Assembly (NCBI GenBank): GCA_022842685.1
Contig: JALHPC010000012.1
Coordinates: 1 to 64,000, forward strand
DNA length: 64,000 nucleotides
Reading direction: 5' to 3'
From: Candidatus Kapaibacterium sp.
GTDB lineage: Bacteria; Bacteroidota; Ignavibacteria; Kapaibacteriales; Kapaibacteriaceae
The position numbers and the translations under genes were made by a program. Below are positions 9,122-19,312 of this stretch, in pieces (within the stretch, counting starts at the first letter, position 1; every line of letters begins with the position of its first letter). The notes under the pieces were generated by a model, which had not been told where the DNA came from, ran no database searches, and worked only from the letters and a program-made list of their open reading frames with translations.

Positions 9122-10612
9122 TTACTCCTGCGGGGTGTCATCGTCTGAAGGTGCTGACTCGTCGCCTTCGGCTACCGCCGCGGGCTCCTCGTCTTCGTCG
9201 ACAGCGAACACTTCTGGCGTATCCTCTGCATACGACTCGGCAAGCTCATCGGATGCCTCGTCGCCAGCGGCTTCATCGGCCTCGGGCAAGGTTCCATTAG
9301 CTACCTGTTCCAACACAGCAAGGTATGCCTGGTCTTCACGCTCTTCGAACTCGTCGAGCATGATGGTACGTACTTCAACAATCTTCGCGTGATCCAACCC
9401 AGGAATGCTTAACAACATCGCCGGGTTCGCCTCAAGGAACTCACGGCATGTGTCGATACCCTGCTGGATGAGCGCTTCGTACAGATCTCGTCCCAGCTCG
9501 TCGCGGAACTCAATCAGCTCGATGTCTTCGGCGCCTTCCTTCACGAGCGACAGCGAGTAGCCCGTGAGCTTCGATGCCAAGCGTACGTTCTGTCCGTTCT
9601 TGCCAATGGCAAGCGATACTTGATCGTCGGGCACGATAACCGTCGCATGACGCCCCTCGGCGTCGATCTGGACGTCGCGCACCTTTGCTGGCGACAACGC
9701 ACGAGCGATAAACAGGCGCTGATCGTCGGTGTATTCGATGATGTCGATGTTCTCGTTGTTCAGCTCGCGCACAATGGCGTGGATACGAATGCCCTTCATA
9801 CCAACGCAGGCGCCTACGGGGTCTACGCGCTCGTCGAACGACGTTACCGCAACCTTTGCACGCTCTCCGGGCTCGCGCGCCGAGGCGCGCAACTCGATGA
9901 TGCCGTCGTAGATTTCAGGGATTTCTTGCTCGAACAAACGACGCATAAACGAGTCGTCGGATCGCGACAGAATGATGTCGGGCAAGCCCGTAGCACCGCC
10001 ACTGCGTCGCACTTCCTTGATGATGGCCTTTACCTGCTGATTCTTCTTGAGTCGCTCGTTCGGAATCTGCTCTTCGCGCGGCAAACGCATCTCTACCTTG
10101 TCCAACATCACAAGGATGTTGTTCGGGCGCACCTGATAGATTTCGCCTACGATTACTTCGCCTACCCGCTTCGAAAACTCGTCGAAAATGTTGTCCTTCT
10201 CAACGTCACGAATGCGCTGGTTTAGCGTCTGAATCGCCTGTGCTATCAAACGGCGTCCAAAGCTATCGGCAATGTTCTCAAGCGTGATTTCTTCGATATG
10301 TTCATCGCCAATTTCGGGCTCCTCACCTGTCTTCTCCTGCACTTCGGCAGCAGAGATCTGAAGCTCGGGATTTTCGACTTCTTCGACAATCTCCCGCATC
10401 AGGTAGATTTCGATGTCGCCCTTCTCCATGTTCACAATGATGTCGAAGTTCGAGTCTTGCCCGTACTTCTTCTTCACCATCAACGACAGTGTTTCTTCGA
10501 CGATGCCTTGCAAGAGGTCGCGATCAATGCTCTTCTCGCGAGCCATCTCGCTGAAGGCCTCAATGATGAGCTTCTTGTTATCGACCTTGACGGTCTTTTT
10601 CGCACGTGCCAT
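9122..10612 (-). CDS. nusA: Transcription termination/antitermination protein NusA
   Basis: NusA N-terminal, S1 and KH regions: RVDPVGACVGMKGIRIHAIVRELNNENIDIIEYTDD...VSLAIGKNGQNVRLASKLTGY; acidic C-terminus. Confidence 0.96.
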   Translation of the reverse strand: MARAKKTVKVDNKKLIIEAFSEMAREKSIDRDLLQGIVEETLSLMVKKKYGQDSNFDIIVNMEKGDIEIYLMREIVEEVENPELQISAAEVQEKTGEEPEIGDEHIEEITLENIADSFGRRLIAQAIQTLNQRIRDVEKDNIFDEFSKRVGEVIVGEIYQVRPNNILVMLDKVEMRLPREEQIPNERLKKNQQVKAIIKEVRRSGGATGLPDIILSRSDDSFMRRLFEQEIPEIYDGIIELRASAREPGERAKVAVTSFDERVDPVGACVGMKGIRIHAIVRELNNENIDIIEYTDDQRLFIARALSPAKVRDVQIDAEGRHATVIVPDDQVSLAIGKNGQNVRLASKLTGYSLSLVKEGAEDIELIEFRDELGRDLYEALIQQGIDTCREFLEANPAMLLSIPGLDHAKIVEVRTIMLDEFEEREDQAYLAVLEQVANGTLPEADEAAGDEASDELAESYAEDTPEVFAVDEDEEPAAVAEGDESAPSDDDTPQE

Positions 10613-10645
10613 AATGTCTCAAACTGTATCCGGCGATGTGGTCCA

Positions 10646-11200
10646 TCACCATTGTAGTACAACCTTTGCTTCGTGAATCGACGTCGATGGAACGTCAACA
10701 GCCGTCACCACCGCCTTTCGCCCAGTGCCCGTTGTTACGTTTAGTACCACGCCATCATCGGTTACCTCTGCCAAAGGGGCTTCGATAACGTCACCGGTAG
10801 TCGTGGTTACGCGCACCGTACGGCCAACATGTTTGGCAAGCTGCCACGTGTGACGCACAGGCGTGTCGGCCCCGGGCGACGAAACGTCGAGCGACCGTAC
10901 CTTCGACCAAAACGGGTCCTCTTCGAGGCGCTCGTCTAGGCCACGGCTTACGGCCGCACATTCCTCATGACTTACGCCCGCGCGCGAGTCGATGTCGATT
11001 TCAAGCTTTAGCTGCGAAAGCTGCCCACGCAGGCGAACATCCACCGCCGTTACCCCAGTCTCCTCACATACCTGGTCGATGACTTCACGGATATGATCTG
11101 GCAAAAACTGATTCACAACGAGAACAACCAACGTGATGCAACAAAAAATGGGCACTCGCCCATTCGTCCACAGCGCGCCAAAGATACGAGATTTTTCCAC
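10646..11200 (-). CDS. rimP: Ribosome maturation factor RimP (true start probably downstream of the ORF start)
   Basis: VCEETGVTAVDVRLRGQLSQLKLEIDIDSRAGVSHEECAAVSRGLDERLEED...LDVSSPGADTPVRHTWQLAKHVGRTVRV; located upstream of nusA. Confidence 0.9.
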   Translation of the reverse strand: MEKSRIFGALWTNGRVPIFCCITLVVLVVNQFLPDHIREVIDQVCEETGVTAVDVRLRGQLSQLKLEIDIDSRAGVSHEECAAVSRGLDERLEEDPFWSKVRSLDVSSPGADTPVRHTWQLAKHVGRTVRVTTTTGDVIEAPLAEVTDDGVVLNVTTGTGRKAVVTAVDVPSTSIHEAKVVLQW

Positions 11201-11307
11201 ACTAACTTATGCGTGCTGTGCACGGGACGCTTCGCGGGACGCTGCGCGGGACGCTTGCACGGCCGTAGGCAAAATCGTCGCTAGAGGTCGTAATCGCCTA
11301 GGTCGGG

Positions 11308-13203
11308 TTAGATTTCGATGTGCGACCCCACTTCCAGTACCTTCTTAACGGGAATACCGAAGAAGTTCACCGGTGTGCGCGAGTTGCGATGCAGGAACTT
11401 GAACACGTGCTTGCGCCAACGCGCCATCCCCTTGCCGTCGCGCACGCTGAGCGTTTCGTTGCCCAGAATGAAGGTGGCGTCGGTGATGTCAACCGGAATG
11501 TCGTACTCGGGCAGATAACTCAAATCATCCATCAGATTGAGCTGATCCATGAAGCCGTAGCGCAGGATAACCTGGTAGAAGTTCTTGGGCATAGCCATGA
11601 CTTCGAAACGCTGCTCGTGCGGAACGTGCGACTCGGCCGTGACTTGCACCGTGAGTAAGATGATGGTTTCGTGACGACACTTGTTGTACTTGACGTTCGA
11701 CACAAGTGCCGGCGGTGCCGAACCAGCATAGCCGCTCATATACAAGGCCGTGCCCTCGACGATTGGATAGGTGTCGATCTGATGCGATATGATGTCGCCC
11801 AACGACAGATTTCGCCTGCGGATGGCATCGCCGAGTATCTGACGTCCCTTACGCCACGTGATCATCGTCACAAAAATGAACACTCCCATTGCCAGAGGGA
11901 ACCACCCTCCATCAGGTATCTTGATGATGTTAGCAGTAAAGAACGCCAAGTCGATGGTTAAGAACACGATTGTTGTCGCAAGCGCAACAGGCCAAGCCCA
12001 GTGAATGACTCGGCGCATGGCAAGAAAGGCGAAGTAGCTGGTAATAACCATTGTGGTAGTAACCGCTATTCCATAAGCAGCTGCAAGGGCGCTCGACGAC
12101 TTAAATGTCAAAACCAGATAGGCAGTAGCGCCAAACAACAGCCAGTTCATGAACGGTATGTAGATCTGCCCTCGCTCTGTCTGGCTTGTGTGAGCAACCT
12201 TAAGCCGCGGGAAATAACCGAGTTGCAGGGCCTGCCATGTAAGTGAGAACGCTCCCGAAATGACGGCCTGCGAGGCAATGATCGTTGACAAGGTTGCAAC
12301 GACGACCAACGGTATGACGGCCCAATCAGGAACAAGGTGAAAGAAAGGATTGGCGACGACGGCGTCGCTATGTCCCTCACGCATTAGCAGTGCCCCCTGT
12401 CCAAAATAGTTTAGGGTTAGGGCGGGATAGGCAAGGAAGAACCATCCGCGCGTGATAGCCGTGCGCCCAAAATGCCCCATATCGGCATAGACGGTTTCAC
12501 CACCAGTAACAACGAGAAACACCGAACCTAGCACGATGAAACCCGTCCAACCATGGTGCATAAAGTAGTCCCATGCATAGACCGGATTAACAGCGGCAAG
12601 CACTTCCGGAGTTTTAAGTATCGATAGGACTCCAAGCACTCCAAGAAGAGCAAACCAGAATGTCATGAAGGGTCCAAAGACCTTCCCCACACCACCAGTA
12701 CCAAATCGCTGAATAGCAAAGAGAGCAACAAGGATAGAGAGTGTAATTGGGATGACGAGACTTTGTAGCTGAGGCGCAGTTACGCTGATACCTTCAACCG
12801 CCGATAAGACCGAGATCGCAGGTGTGATGATACCGTCGCCATAGAGTAGCGTAGCACCGAATAACCCTAGGGCTAGCGTGGGCGTGACGGCTGCTGCTGC
12901 CTTCTTGCTGTACACGAGCTCCATGAGCGCGAGGATGCCGCCTTCGCCTTTGTTATCGAACCGCAGTATCAAGCCAAGATACTTGATACAGATGATGATG
13001 GTTAATGACCAGAAGATCAGCGATAAGATTCCAAAAACCTCCGTCATCCCTGCTTGGAGGCCGTAATGATAGGAAAAGCACTCCTTAATGGCATAGAGAG
13101 GACTCGTCCCGATGTCTCCATACACAACACCAATCGCCCCTAGAGTCAACACTGCCAATCGTGATGATTGGGGTGACGCATCGTTCGCAGGACTAGCCGT
13201 CAT
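11308..13203 (-). CDS. kup: Potassium transporter Kup/KUP family
   Basis: RLAVLTLGAIGVVYGDIGTSPLYAIKECF...NKGEGGILALMELVY...LYGDGIITPAISVLSAVEGI. Start placed at MTASPAND. Confidence 0.95.
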   Translation of the reverse strand: MTASPANDASPQSSRLAVLTLGAIGVVYGDIGTSPLYAIKECFSYHYGLQAGMTEVFGILSLIFWSLTIIICIKYLGLILRFDNKGEGGILALMELVYSKKAAAAVTPTLALGLFGATLLYGDGIITPAISVLSAVEGISVTAPQLQSLVIPITLSILVALFAIQRFGTGGVGKVFGPFMTFWFALLGVLGVLSILKTPEVLAAVNPVYAWDYFMHHGWTGFIVLGSVFLVVTGGETVYADMGHFGRTAITRGWFFLAYPALTLNYFGQGALLMREGHSDAVVANPFFHLVPDWAVIPLVVVATLSTIIASQAVISGAFSLTWQALQLGYFPRLKVAHTSQTERGQIYIPFMNWLLFGATAYLVLTFKSSSALAAAYGIAVTTTMVITSYFAFLAMRRVIHWAWPVALATTIVFLTIDLAFFTANIIKIPDGGWFPLAMGVFIFVTMITWRKGRQILGDAIRRRNLSLGDIISHQIDTYPIVEGTALYMSGYAGSAPPALVSNVKYNKCRHETIILLTVQVTAESHVPHEQRFEVMAMPKNFYQVILRYGFMDQLNLMDDLSYLPEYDIPVDITDATFILGNETLSVRDGKGMARWRKHVFKFLHRNSRTPVNFFGIPVKKVLEVGSHIEI

Positions 13204-13286
13204 TACAGTTCCAACAGTGTTAAAACAACAATGCCCCCAGATAGGGGGCACTGCAAAACTAGACAAAACTTTGATGGACGTTCGGC

Positions 13287-13604
13287 CTACCTGTGACTGG
13301 TAATCTTGTCGTATGTGGTGGCCAATGCATTGCGCATTTTGTCGGACGCTCCACGCACTGCCTGCGACACCGATCCGGCATGATGCGTAACAGCCATGGG
13401 CTGGCGTCCGGCAGGACGTACCTCGAGCACACACTTGATATCGTCGCCCCCGGCCTTCTGGCCGTTCTCGTCGCTAAGATGTGCCTCGATGCGCGTTAGA
13501 TGTTGCTCGAAACGTCCCAAGACGCTTGTAACGGTGGCGGCAACGTCGTTCGTAAGCTCTTCTGTGCCGTGAATGGTGTGGTCGGTGCGCACGTGAATCT
13601 GCAT
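13287..13604 (-). CDS. HPF/RaiA-family ribosome hibernation-type protein (short form)
   Basis: 105 aa MQIHVRTDHTIHGTEELTNDVAATVTSVLGRFEQHLTRIEAHLSDENG...CVLEVRPAGRQPMAVTHHAGSVSQAVRGASDKM. Confidence 0.75.
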   Translation of the reverse strand: MQIHVRTDHTIHGTEELTNDVAATVTSVLGRFEQHLTRIEAHLSDENGQKAGGDDIKCVLEVRPAGRQPMAVTHHAGSVSQAVRGASDKMRNALATTYDKITSHR

Positions 13605-13685
13605 GGCGTAACTCCTGTTAGGACGGTGAAAACAACATGTTCAAGGGCCGTTGCAGACGCATCAACGTGCGGTTAGATTTTACCC

Positions 13686-14855
13686 CTATCCGGCAAATGC
13701 AGCTAGGCCTGTGATGTCCTGTCCAAGAATTAGCGTGTGCATCTCGTGCGTGCCTTCGTAGGTCTTCACCGATTCAAGATTGGCGGCGTGGCGCATCACA
13801 GGATACTCGTCTAGGATACCATTGGCACCGTGGATTTCGCGAGCCATGCGTGCAATGGTGAGAGCAATTTCGCAGTTGTTGCGCTTAGCCATCGACACGT
13901 GCTGTGGGCGCAATGTACCTGCGTCCTTGATCTTACCAACACGCCACGCCATAAGCTGGGCCTTGGTAATCTCGTTAATCATGTACACGAGCTTGTCCTG
14001 TATCAACTGAAACCCAGCTATGGGCCTGTCGAATTGCACCCGGCTCTTAGCATAGTTCAACGACGAGTCGTAGCACGCCATTGCCGCCCCAATCACTCCC
14101 CACGAAATGCCATATCGTGCCTGCGTTAAGCATGATAAGGGGCCTCGAAGACCTTCTACGCCGGGAAGAATGTTGGCTTCGGGAAGTTCGACATCTTGAA
14201 AGACGAGTTCCGACGTAACCGAGGCGCGCAACGAGTGCTTGCCCTTCATTTCGGGCGCCGTAAAGCCCTTCATGCCTTTTTCTACCAAGAAGCCACGTAC
14301 CACGCCGTCCAGCTTTGCCCATACCACGGCCACGTCGGCCAACGTGCCATTGGTAATCCACATCTTGGCGCCGTTCAGCAGAAAGCCGCCGTCGATGCGC
14401 TTGGCATTCGTTACCATCGCAGATGGGTTCGATCCGGCGTCGGGCTCGGTCAACCCAAAGCATCCAATCGCCTGCCCCTTGGCAAGCCGTGGAAGCCAAC
14501 GCTGCTTTTGCTCTTCCGATCCGAAGGAGTAGATGGGATACATGACGAGCGAACTTTGCACCGAGGCAAATGATCGAACGCCAGAGTCGCCACGCTCAAG
14601 CTCCTGCATAGCCAAACCGTAACAGATGTTGTTCAACCCGGCACAGCCGTATTCGTTCGGCAAGGTGATGCCAAACAGGCCTAGGTCGCCGATTTTCTCG
14701 ACAAGATCCATCGGGAAGGTGCCCGCACGAGCGTGGTGCTCGATGATGGGGAGTACTTCGTTGTCCACGAAGTCGGCCACGGTCTGCCGGACAAGCTTCT
14801 CTTCGTCGGTGAGTAAGTCGTCAAGACGCAAGAAGTCGGGATGCTGGAAAGCCAT
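13686..14855 (-). CDS. Acyl-CoA dehydrogenase, glutaryl-CoA dehydrogenase-like
   Basis: GLTEPDAGSNPSAMVTNAKRIDGGFLLNGAKMWITNGTLADVAVVWAKLDG...YAKSRVQFDRPIAGFQLIQDKL...YEGTHEMHTLILGQDITG. Confidence 0.9.
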   Translation of the reverse strand: MAFQHPDFLRLDDLLTDEEKLVRQTVADFVDNEVLPIIEHHARAGTFPMDLVEKIGDLGLFGITLPNEYGCAGLNNICYGLAMQELERGDSGVRSFASVQSSLVMYPIYSFGSEEQKQRWLPRLAKGQAIGCFGLTEPDAGSNPSAMVTNAKRIDGGFLLNGAKMWITNGTLADVAVVWAKLDGVVRGFLVEKGMKGFTAPEMKGKHSLRASVTSELVFQDVELPEANILPGVEGLRGPLSCLTQARYGISWGVIGAAMACYDSSLNYAKSRVQFDRPIAGFQLIQDKLVYMINEITKAQLMAWRVGKIKDAGTLRPQHVSMAKRNNCEIALTIARMAREIHGANGILDEYPVMRHAANLESVKTYEGTHEMHTLILGQDITGLAAFAG

Positions 14856-14959
14856 GATGATGTGATGGTGCTAAGTGGTACGTGCCGCTGTGCTTGGTTA
14901 CAGCGCTAGAGAAACGGCAAAACTAACACGTGGGGTTCCAACCACGTGTGCAGAGCACG

Positions 14960-15712
14960 CTAGAACATCAGGCCGGCCGCGAAGCGCAATCCCCGGCCAG
15001 GAAGCCAGGTATAGACGTTGGCGTCGTCGCCCGACGCGTTGCGTGCAACGTAGGCCAACTCGAGCGTCATAAGACTGCCCCCAAGGTCGAACATGGCCAT
15101 GGCCGACACGACACCGCCAAAGCCAATTGCCGACGAAAACTCATCGGTATATCGCCGTGGCGCCCCAGTTGGACGGTTGGGCACGTTGCCCCAGTCTTGC
15201 TCGTCGCTAAACGAAAACACATAGTCGGCCAAGAGGCCAGCACCAACGTAGAAGCCCTGCGGTGAGTTTGCGTCTGACCCAAAGCCAGCAGCGCGCACGT
15301 GCAGCGTGGGCGACAGCTCGAGAGCGGTAGCGCTAACGAACGACGTGATGATGCGACTTTCGGGCGAGGCAGGCGGTACGACCACCTGGGTGGACGTAGG
15401 CGGAATCTTTGGGTCCCACGGTGCCCGCTCGAACTGTTCGGGCGCCCAGGCGAACTCGGCCTGTTCGATCCGAAGTCCTGCGTTGACCCTTACAAAGAAG
15501 GTGGGACCAAGGCGGCGTAGGTAGCTGGCGCCAAACCCTAGGCGCGTTGGCGTGCCAACGTCGAGGAAGTTATCTGGTGTAGAGAGGGCCGCCGTAAAAC
15601 TTACGTGCGGCCCAATGTAGGTTTGAGCAGAGAGCGTGCCGGACGCGGCAACAAGAACTGCAAGGCAGCTAAGGCCTACAGCAATGCTAACGGCAATGCG
15701 AGAGTGCAGCAC
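14960..15712 (-). CDS. Outer-membrane beta-barrel-like protein of unknown function
   Basis: Signal peptide (MLHSRIAVSIAVGLSCLAVLVAASGTLSAQ), alternating beta-type sequence, C-terminal RGLRFAAGLMF. Confidence 0.6.
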   Translation of the reverse strand: MLHSRIAVSIAVGLSCLAVLVAASGTLSAQTYIGPHVSFTAALSTPDNFLDVGTPTRLGFGASYLRRLGPTFFVRVNAGLRIEQAEFAWAPEQFERAPWDPKIPPTSTQVVVPPASPESRIITSFVSATALELSPTLHVRAAGFGSDANSPQGFYVGAGLLADYVFSFSDEQDWGNVPNRPTGAPRRYTDEFSSAIGFGGVVSAMAMFDLGGSLMTLELAYVARNASGDDANVYTWLPGRGLRFAAGLMF

Positions 15713-17281
15713 TTACGACTGCTCCTCGGGCATTTCGACGGTGATGGCTTGGCGGCCGTCCTTGGTTTTGATAACGAACAGAACACCGTCGCCAACCTTC
15801 TTGCTGTCGATGATACGCTTGAGATCCGACGGCGTGCGAACGTCGCGGCCGTCCACCTTAAGGATGACGGCACCCTGGCGCATGCCACGGCGGGCCACGG
15901 CGCCGCGAGGTTCAACTTTCGACACCAGCACGCCGGCGTCGGTCTCGACTTCCTTGCGCACTTCGTCGGTTAGACCAGCAGCGGTAAAGCCAAGGTCTTT
16001 GAACTGCACGGGACTTCCGTCGTCCTTGCTTTCGCCTGCCTTCCCATTTCTGGATGGTGCTGCGCTAGCAAAGGAGTCGCCATCGAGCGCTTTGAGCGTT
16101 ACGGTCTTGGTGATTTGCTTGCCGTTACGGTGGATACGTAGGTTGACCTTGTCGCCAGCGCGGCGCAGGACGATTTGGTTTTGGAGGTCGTTGGAGGACT
16201 TAACCGGCGTGCCATCGACGTCGAGGATGATGTCGCCCTCTTCGATACCGGCGGCTTCGGCAGCTCCATCTTTGATGACGGTGTTCACAAAGACACCTGT
16301 GATATTGTCCAAGCCAGCACTCTTCGCTGTGGTTTCATCCACCGTTGTAATCTGCACGCCGATGTATCCGCGATCCACAACACCGTCTTCGATGATGTCC
16401 AAGGCAATGCTGCGAACCATGTCGATAGGAATGGCAAAGCCATACCCCTGATAGCGGCCATTGGTGGATGCAATCGCGGTATTTATGCCAACGAGCGATC
16501 CGGCAAGGTTAAAGAGTCCACCACCAGAATTGCCAGGGTTAATGGCTGCATCGGTCTGGATGAAGTTTTCGATGGCATAGCGCGAGCCGCCCCGCTGCGC
16601 GGGCAGTCCTTCGATAACGCCAATCCCACGTCCAATGGCCGATACGATGCCGGCTGTCACCGTCGACTGCAAGCCCAGGGGGTTGCCCACAGCAATCACC
16701 CAGTCGCCAACTCGCACATCTTGTTTCTTTCCAAGGTGTACGGCTGGAAAGGGGCCACCGTCAACTTTCAGAACAGCAAGGTCGGTGGTAGGGTCGCGGC
16801 CCACAAGCTTGGCCTTCAGCTCGCGACCATCGGTGAACAGCACCTTAATGCCGCCCTCCTTGGCGTCTTCAACAACGTGGTTGTTGGTAACGATGTAGCC
16901 GTCCGTCGAAATAACAACGCCGCTACCCGAGGCACCACGCTCTTGCGGTTCGCTGGGGCCTTCCTCAAGCTGCTCGTCTTCGAAAAACCGGAAGAAGTCA
17001 GGCAAGTTGCGCCGCATACCCTGGCGGGGCTTGCTTTCGACAGTAACAGAGATTGCAACGACCGACTTCGTAACGGCGTCGGCAACACCAACGAACTGGT
17101 CGTTCATGGCCTTCACCGACGGCGGAACTGTGAGTGGGGCCGTGGCGCTACCAAGATCCGAAACGCCTTGGGCAAAAAGCTCTTCGATAGCATTACTGCT
17201 GAACGACGTCATAAGAATGACGCCAAAGATGATGCCAGTGCCGATAAGGCCCATGGCGGTAAAGACTGATCGCTTCGTCAT
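15713..17281 (-). CDS. DegP/HtrA-family serine protease with two PDZ domains
   Basis: GSGVVISTDGYIVTNNHVVEDA...DLAVLKVDG...FIQTDAAINPGNSGGGLFNLAGSLVGINTAI; PDZ segments. Confidence 0.95.
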   Translation of the reverse strand: MTKRSVFTAMGLIGTGIIFGVILMTSFSSNAIEELFAQGVSDLGSATAPLTVPPSVKAMNDQFVGVADAVTKSVVAISVTVESKPRQGMRRNLPDFFRFFEDEQLEEGPSEPQERGASGSGVVISTDGYIVTNNHVVEDAKEGGIKVLFTDGRELKAKLVGRDPTTDLAVLKVDGGPFPAVHLGKKQDVRVGDWVIAVGNPLGLQSTVTAGIVSAIGRGIGVIEGLPAQRGGSRYAIENFIQTDAAINPGNSGGGLFNLAGSLVGINTAIASTNGRYQGYGFAIPIDMVRSIALDIIEDGVVDRGYIGVQITTVDETTAKSAGLDNITGVFVNTVIKDGAAEAAGIEEGDIILDVDGTPVKSSNDLQNQIVLRRAGDKVNLRIHRNGKQITKTVTLKALDGDSFASAAPSRNGKAGESKDDGSPVQFKDLGFTAAGLTDEVRKEVETDAGVLVSKVEPRGAVARRGMRQGAVILKVDGRDVRTPSDLKRIIDSKKVGDGVLFVIKTKDGRQAITVEMPEEQS

Positions 17282-17390
17282 GAATGATGATACCTATTGG
17301 TTCGACAATGCGCAGTGGCGCCCAACATGAGCGCCAACAAGCACGCGTAAACGAACAAGCCCCGCCGTGAATTGTGAACAACCCGACGTT

Positions 17391-17603
17391 GCTGTCACCC
17401 CGTCACCTTGACATTCTGAGCGGCCGTCACCCCGTCACCATTGACAACCTGACGATTCCAATACCCGCCCTGAAGGGCGGGCCTAGGCGCAGAGCCATAT
17501 TCCAGCCCGCCGTAAACGACGGGCGTAACCTGGCTCTATCATCTAATGCAAACGACTTCATCGTGTTCCGGACACTCCCCGTCACCTTGACGAACTGACG
17601 ATC
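17391..17603. repeat. Complex REP-like repeat cluster (direct repeats plus nested hairpins)
   Basis: CCCGTCACC(A)TTGAC..(CTGACGAT) at ~17399, ~17430 and ~17577; hairpin cccgccctgaagggcggg (17464-17481); agagcca...gcccgccgtaaacgacgggc...tggctct (17491-17537). Confidence 0.7.
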
Positions 17604-19173
17604 ACGTCCTATCCGTTACCGCCACCAGCCGCACCTTGCGCTCGAGTCGAGATTCCAATAGGTCCTTGCGGCGCTCTGCCCCCCATAGCTCTATGTCTGG
17701 CACGCCGCTAGGACACATGAGCTGAATTTCGATATCGTTGGCCGTATGTCGAGCACGGAGTGATAGAACGTTCTGCTGTTGCCGACGGTCGAGGCCTTCG
17801 CATATCCGCAGAATGCCCGCCAATGCTTGTACCACGGTTTGCTCGGCGAGCGTAAGCCGGGCGAAGCCCTCGTGTTTTTTCTTTGGCAAACTCTTGCGAT
17901 GATAGCGGGCAATGCTGGCGATGATCTCGGCTTCGTCGTTGGTAAAGCCGGGCATTGCGCTGTTGCGAATGATGTAGTCGCTGTGCTTATGGTGCTGTTC
18001 GGCCGAGATATGATAGCCCACATCATGCAGCAGTGCTGCGGCTTCGAGAAGCTCTCGCTCCACATCGCCCATGCGGTGAAGACCTTGCAGGTCGTCGAAC
18101 AAACGTAAGCAGAGGTTCTTGACGTGCTCGGCATGACTGCGGCGCACGCGGTAAAGCTCGCACAAGTGGTCGACCGTTTGATATCGCAAGTGCGACAGGT
18201 GGTGATAGGCGTCGATGTCGCGCTGCTTCTGCACAGTGTCAAACACAATGCCCTCGCGGAGCGCATAGCCCGAGATAGTGAGGTCTTGAATATTGAGCCC
18301 CAAGATGGCTTGCTCTAAGATGAGCGCCCCACCCACGATAACGTCGGCCCGACGAGGGTCGATGCCCTCAAGCGATTGGCGTTCGGCCATTGTTGGCCTA
18401 CGCAGGATGTCGTCGATGGCATCGAGAATGTCGCGTCTGCTTACAACAACACCGTTGAACGACTCAGGCACTCTACGTCCGGCACGGGCCATGGCATAGG
18501 CCGCCACAGCCATGATGGTGCCACTAGAGCCGACGGCAACTTCGAAGCCGTAGGCGATGAGCGACTGAAACACGGGGGCCCAGTCGCCTCGAATAGCAAG
18601 TCGAGCAGCTTCGAGCCGATCTGCCGTTATCACACCATCGGGAAAGAACCGCGTGGTAATGCGAATGTGTCCCAACTTGGCTGAGTGCACGTAGGCAACG
18701 TCTCCGTGTGTACCTATGACGGTTTCGGTACTTCCACCGCCAATATCGAACACAAGGGTGCGCTTGCTTAGGATAGGCAGGGCGTGGATGCATCCCACGT
18801 AGATGAGGCGTCCTTCCTCGTTGCCACTTACGACTTCTACATCGATGCCCGTTTCGGCGCGCACGCGTTGAACGAAGTCCTCGCGATTGATGGCCTCGCG
18901 CACGGCGCTGGTAGCTACGGCGCGCACGTGGGCGCCAGTATTCTTGGCCTCGGTTACAAAACGCTTGAGCGTGGCAACGCCACGCTTGATGGCCTCGGGT
19001 TCCAGATGCTTCATGTCGCCAGCGGCCTGCCCAAGGCGCACCATGTCCTTGTTCCGCGAATGCACCCGCAGCACGCCCCGCGTGCTAACGCTAGCAATCA
19101 CCATGTGAAACGAATTTGTTCCTACGTCGATAGCCGCTATGAGATCGGCTTTCGCCGACGATGGTTCTGCCAT
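17602..19173 (-). CDS. Ppx/GppA family phosphatase (exopolyphosphatase/pppGpp phosphohydrolase) with HD-type C-terminal domain
   Basis: LIAAIDVGTNSFHMVIASV...VVSGNEEGRLIYVG...LVFDIGGGSTE...LLHDVGYHISAEQHHKHSDYII. Confidence 0.93.
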   Translation of the reverse strand: MAEPSSAKADLIAAIDVGTNSFHMVIASVSTRGVLRVHSRNKDMVRLGQAAGDMKHLEPEAIKRGVATLKRFVTEAKNTGAHVRAVATSAVREAINREDFVQRVRAETGIDVEVVSGNEEGRLIYVGCIHALPILSKRTLVFDIGGGSTETVIGTHGDVAYVHSAKLGHIRITTRFFPDGVITADRLEAARLAIRGDWAPVFQSLIAYGFEVAVGSSGTIMAVAAYAMARAGRRVPESFNGVVVSRRDILDAIDDILRRPTMAERQSLEGIDPRRADVIVGGALILEQAILGLNIQDLTISGYALREGIVFDTVQKQRDIDAYHHLSHLRYQTVDHLCELYRVRRSHAEHVKNLCLRLFDDLQGLHRMGDVERELLEAAALLHDVGYHISAEQHHKHSDYIIRNSAMPGFTNDEAEIIASIARYHRKSLPKKKHEGFARLTLAEQTVVQALAGILRICEGLDRRQQQNVLSLRARHTANDIEIQLMCPSGVPDIELWGAERRKDLLESRLERKVRLVAVTDRT

Positions 19174-19202
19174 GGCGGCGAAAATACATCGTAGATTCGT
19201 CC

Positions 19203-19310
19203 ATGCAACGATTTCTTCTCATTATCATGGCCGTAGTGGTTCTTAGCATCCTAGTTGCCCCCGTGATTAAGGGGGCACTGCGACGTCTGAGCGGCCGTTC
19301 TCGCCGATAG
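19203..19310 (+). CDS. Possible small membrane protein (35 aa)
   Basis: MQRFLLIIMAVVVLSILVAPVIKGALRRLSGRSRR*: hydrophobic helix plus basic tail, 3 nt upstream of the 19313 ORF on the same strand. Confidence 0.35.
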   Translation: MQRFLLIIMAVVVLSILVAPVIKGALRRLSGRSRR

Positions 19311-19312
19311 CT

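Noticed and set aside
16175-17269. 364-aa plus-strand ORF
   Set aside because: Antisense to the HtrA protease gene, whose motifs are unambiguous.
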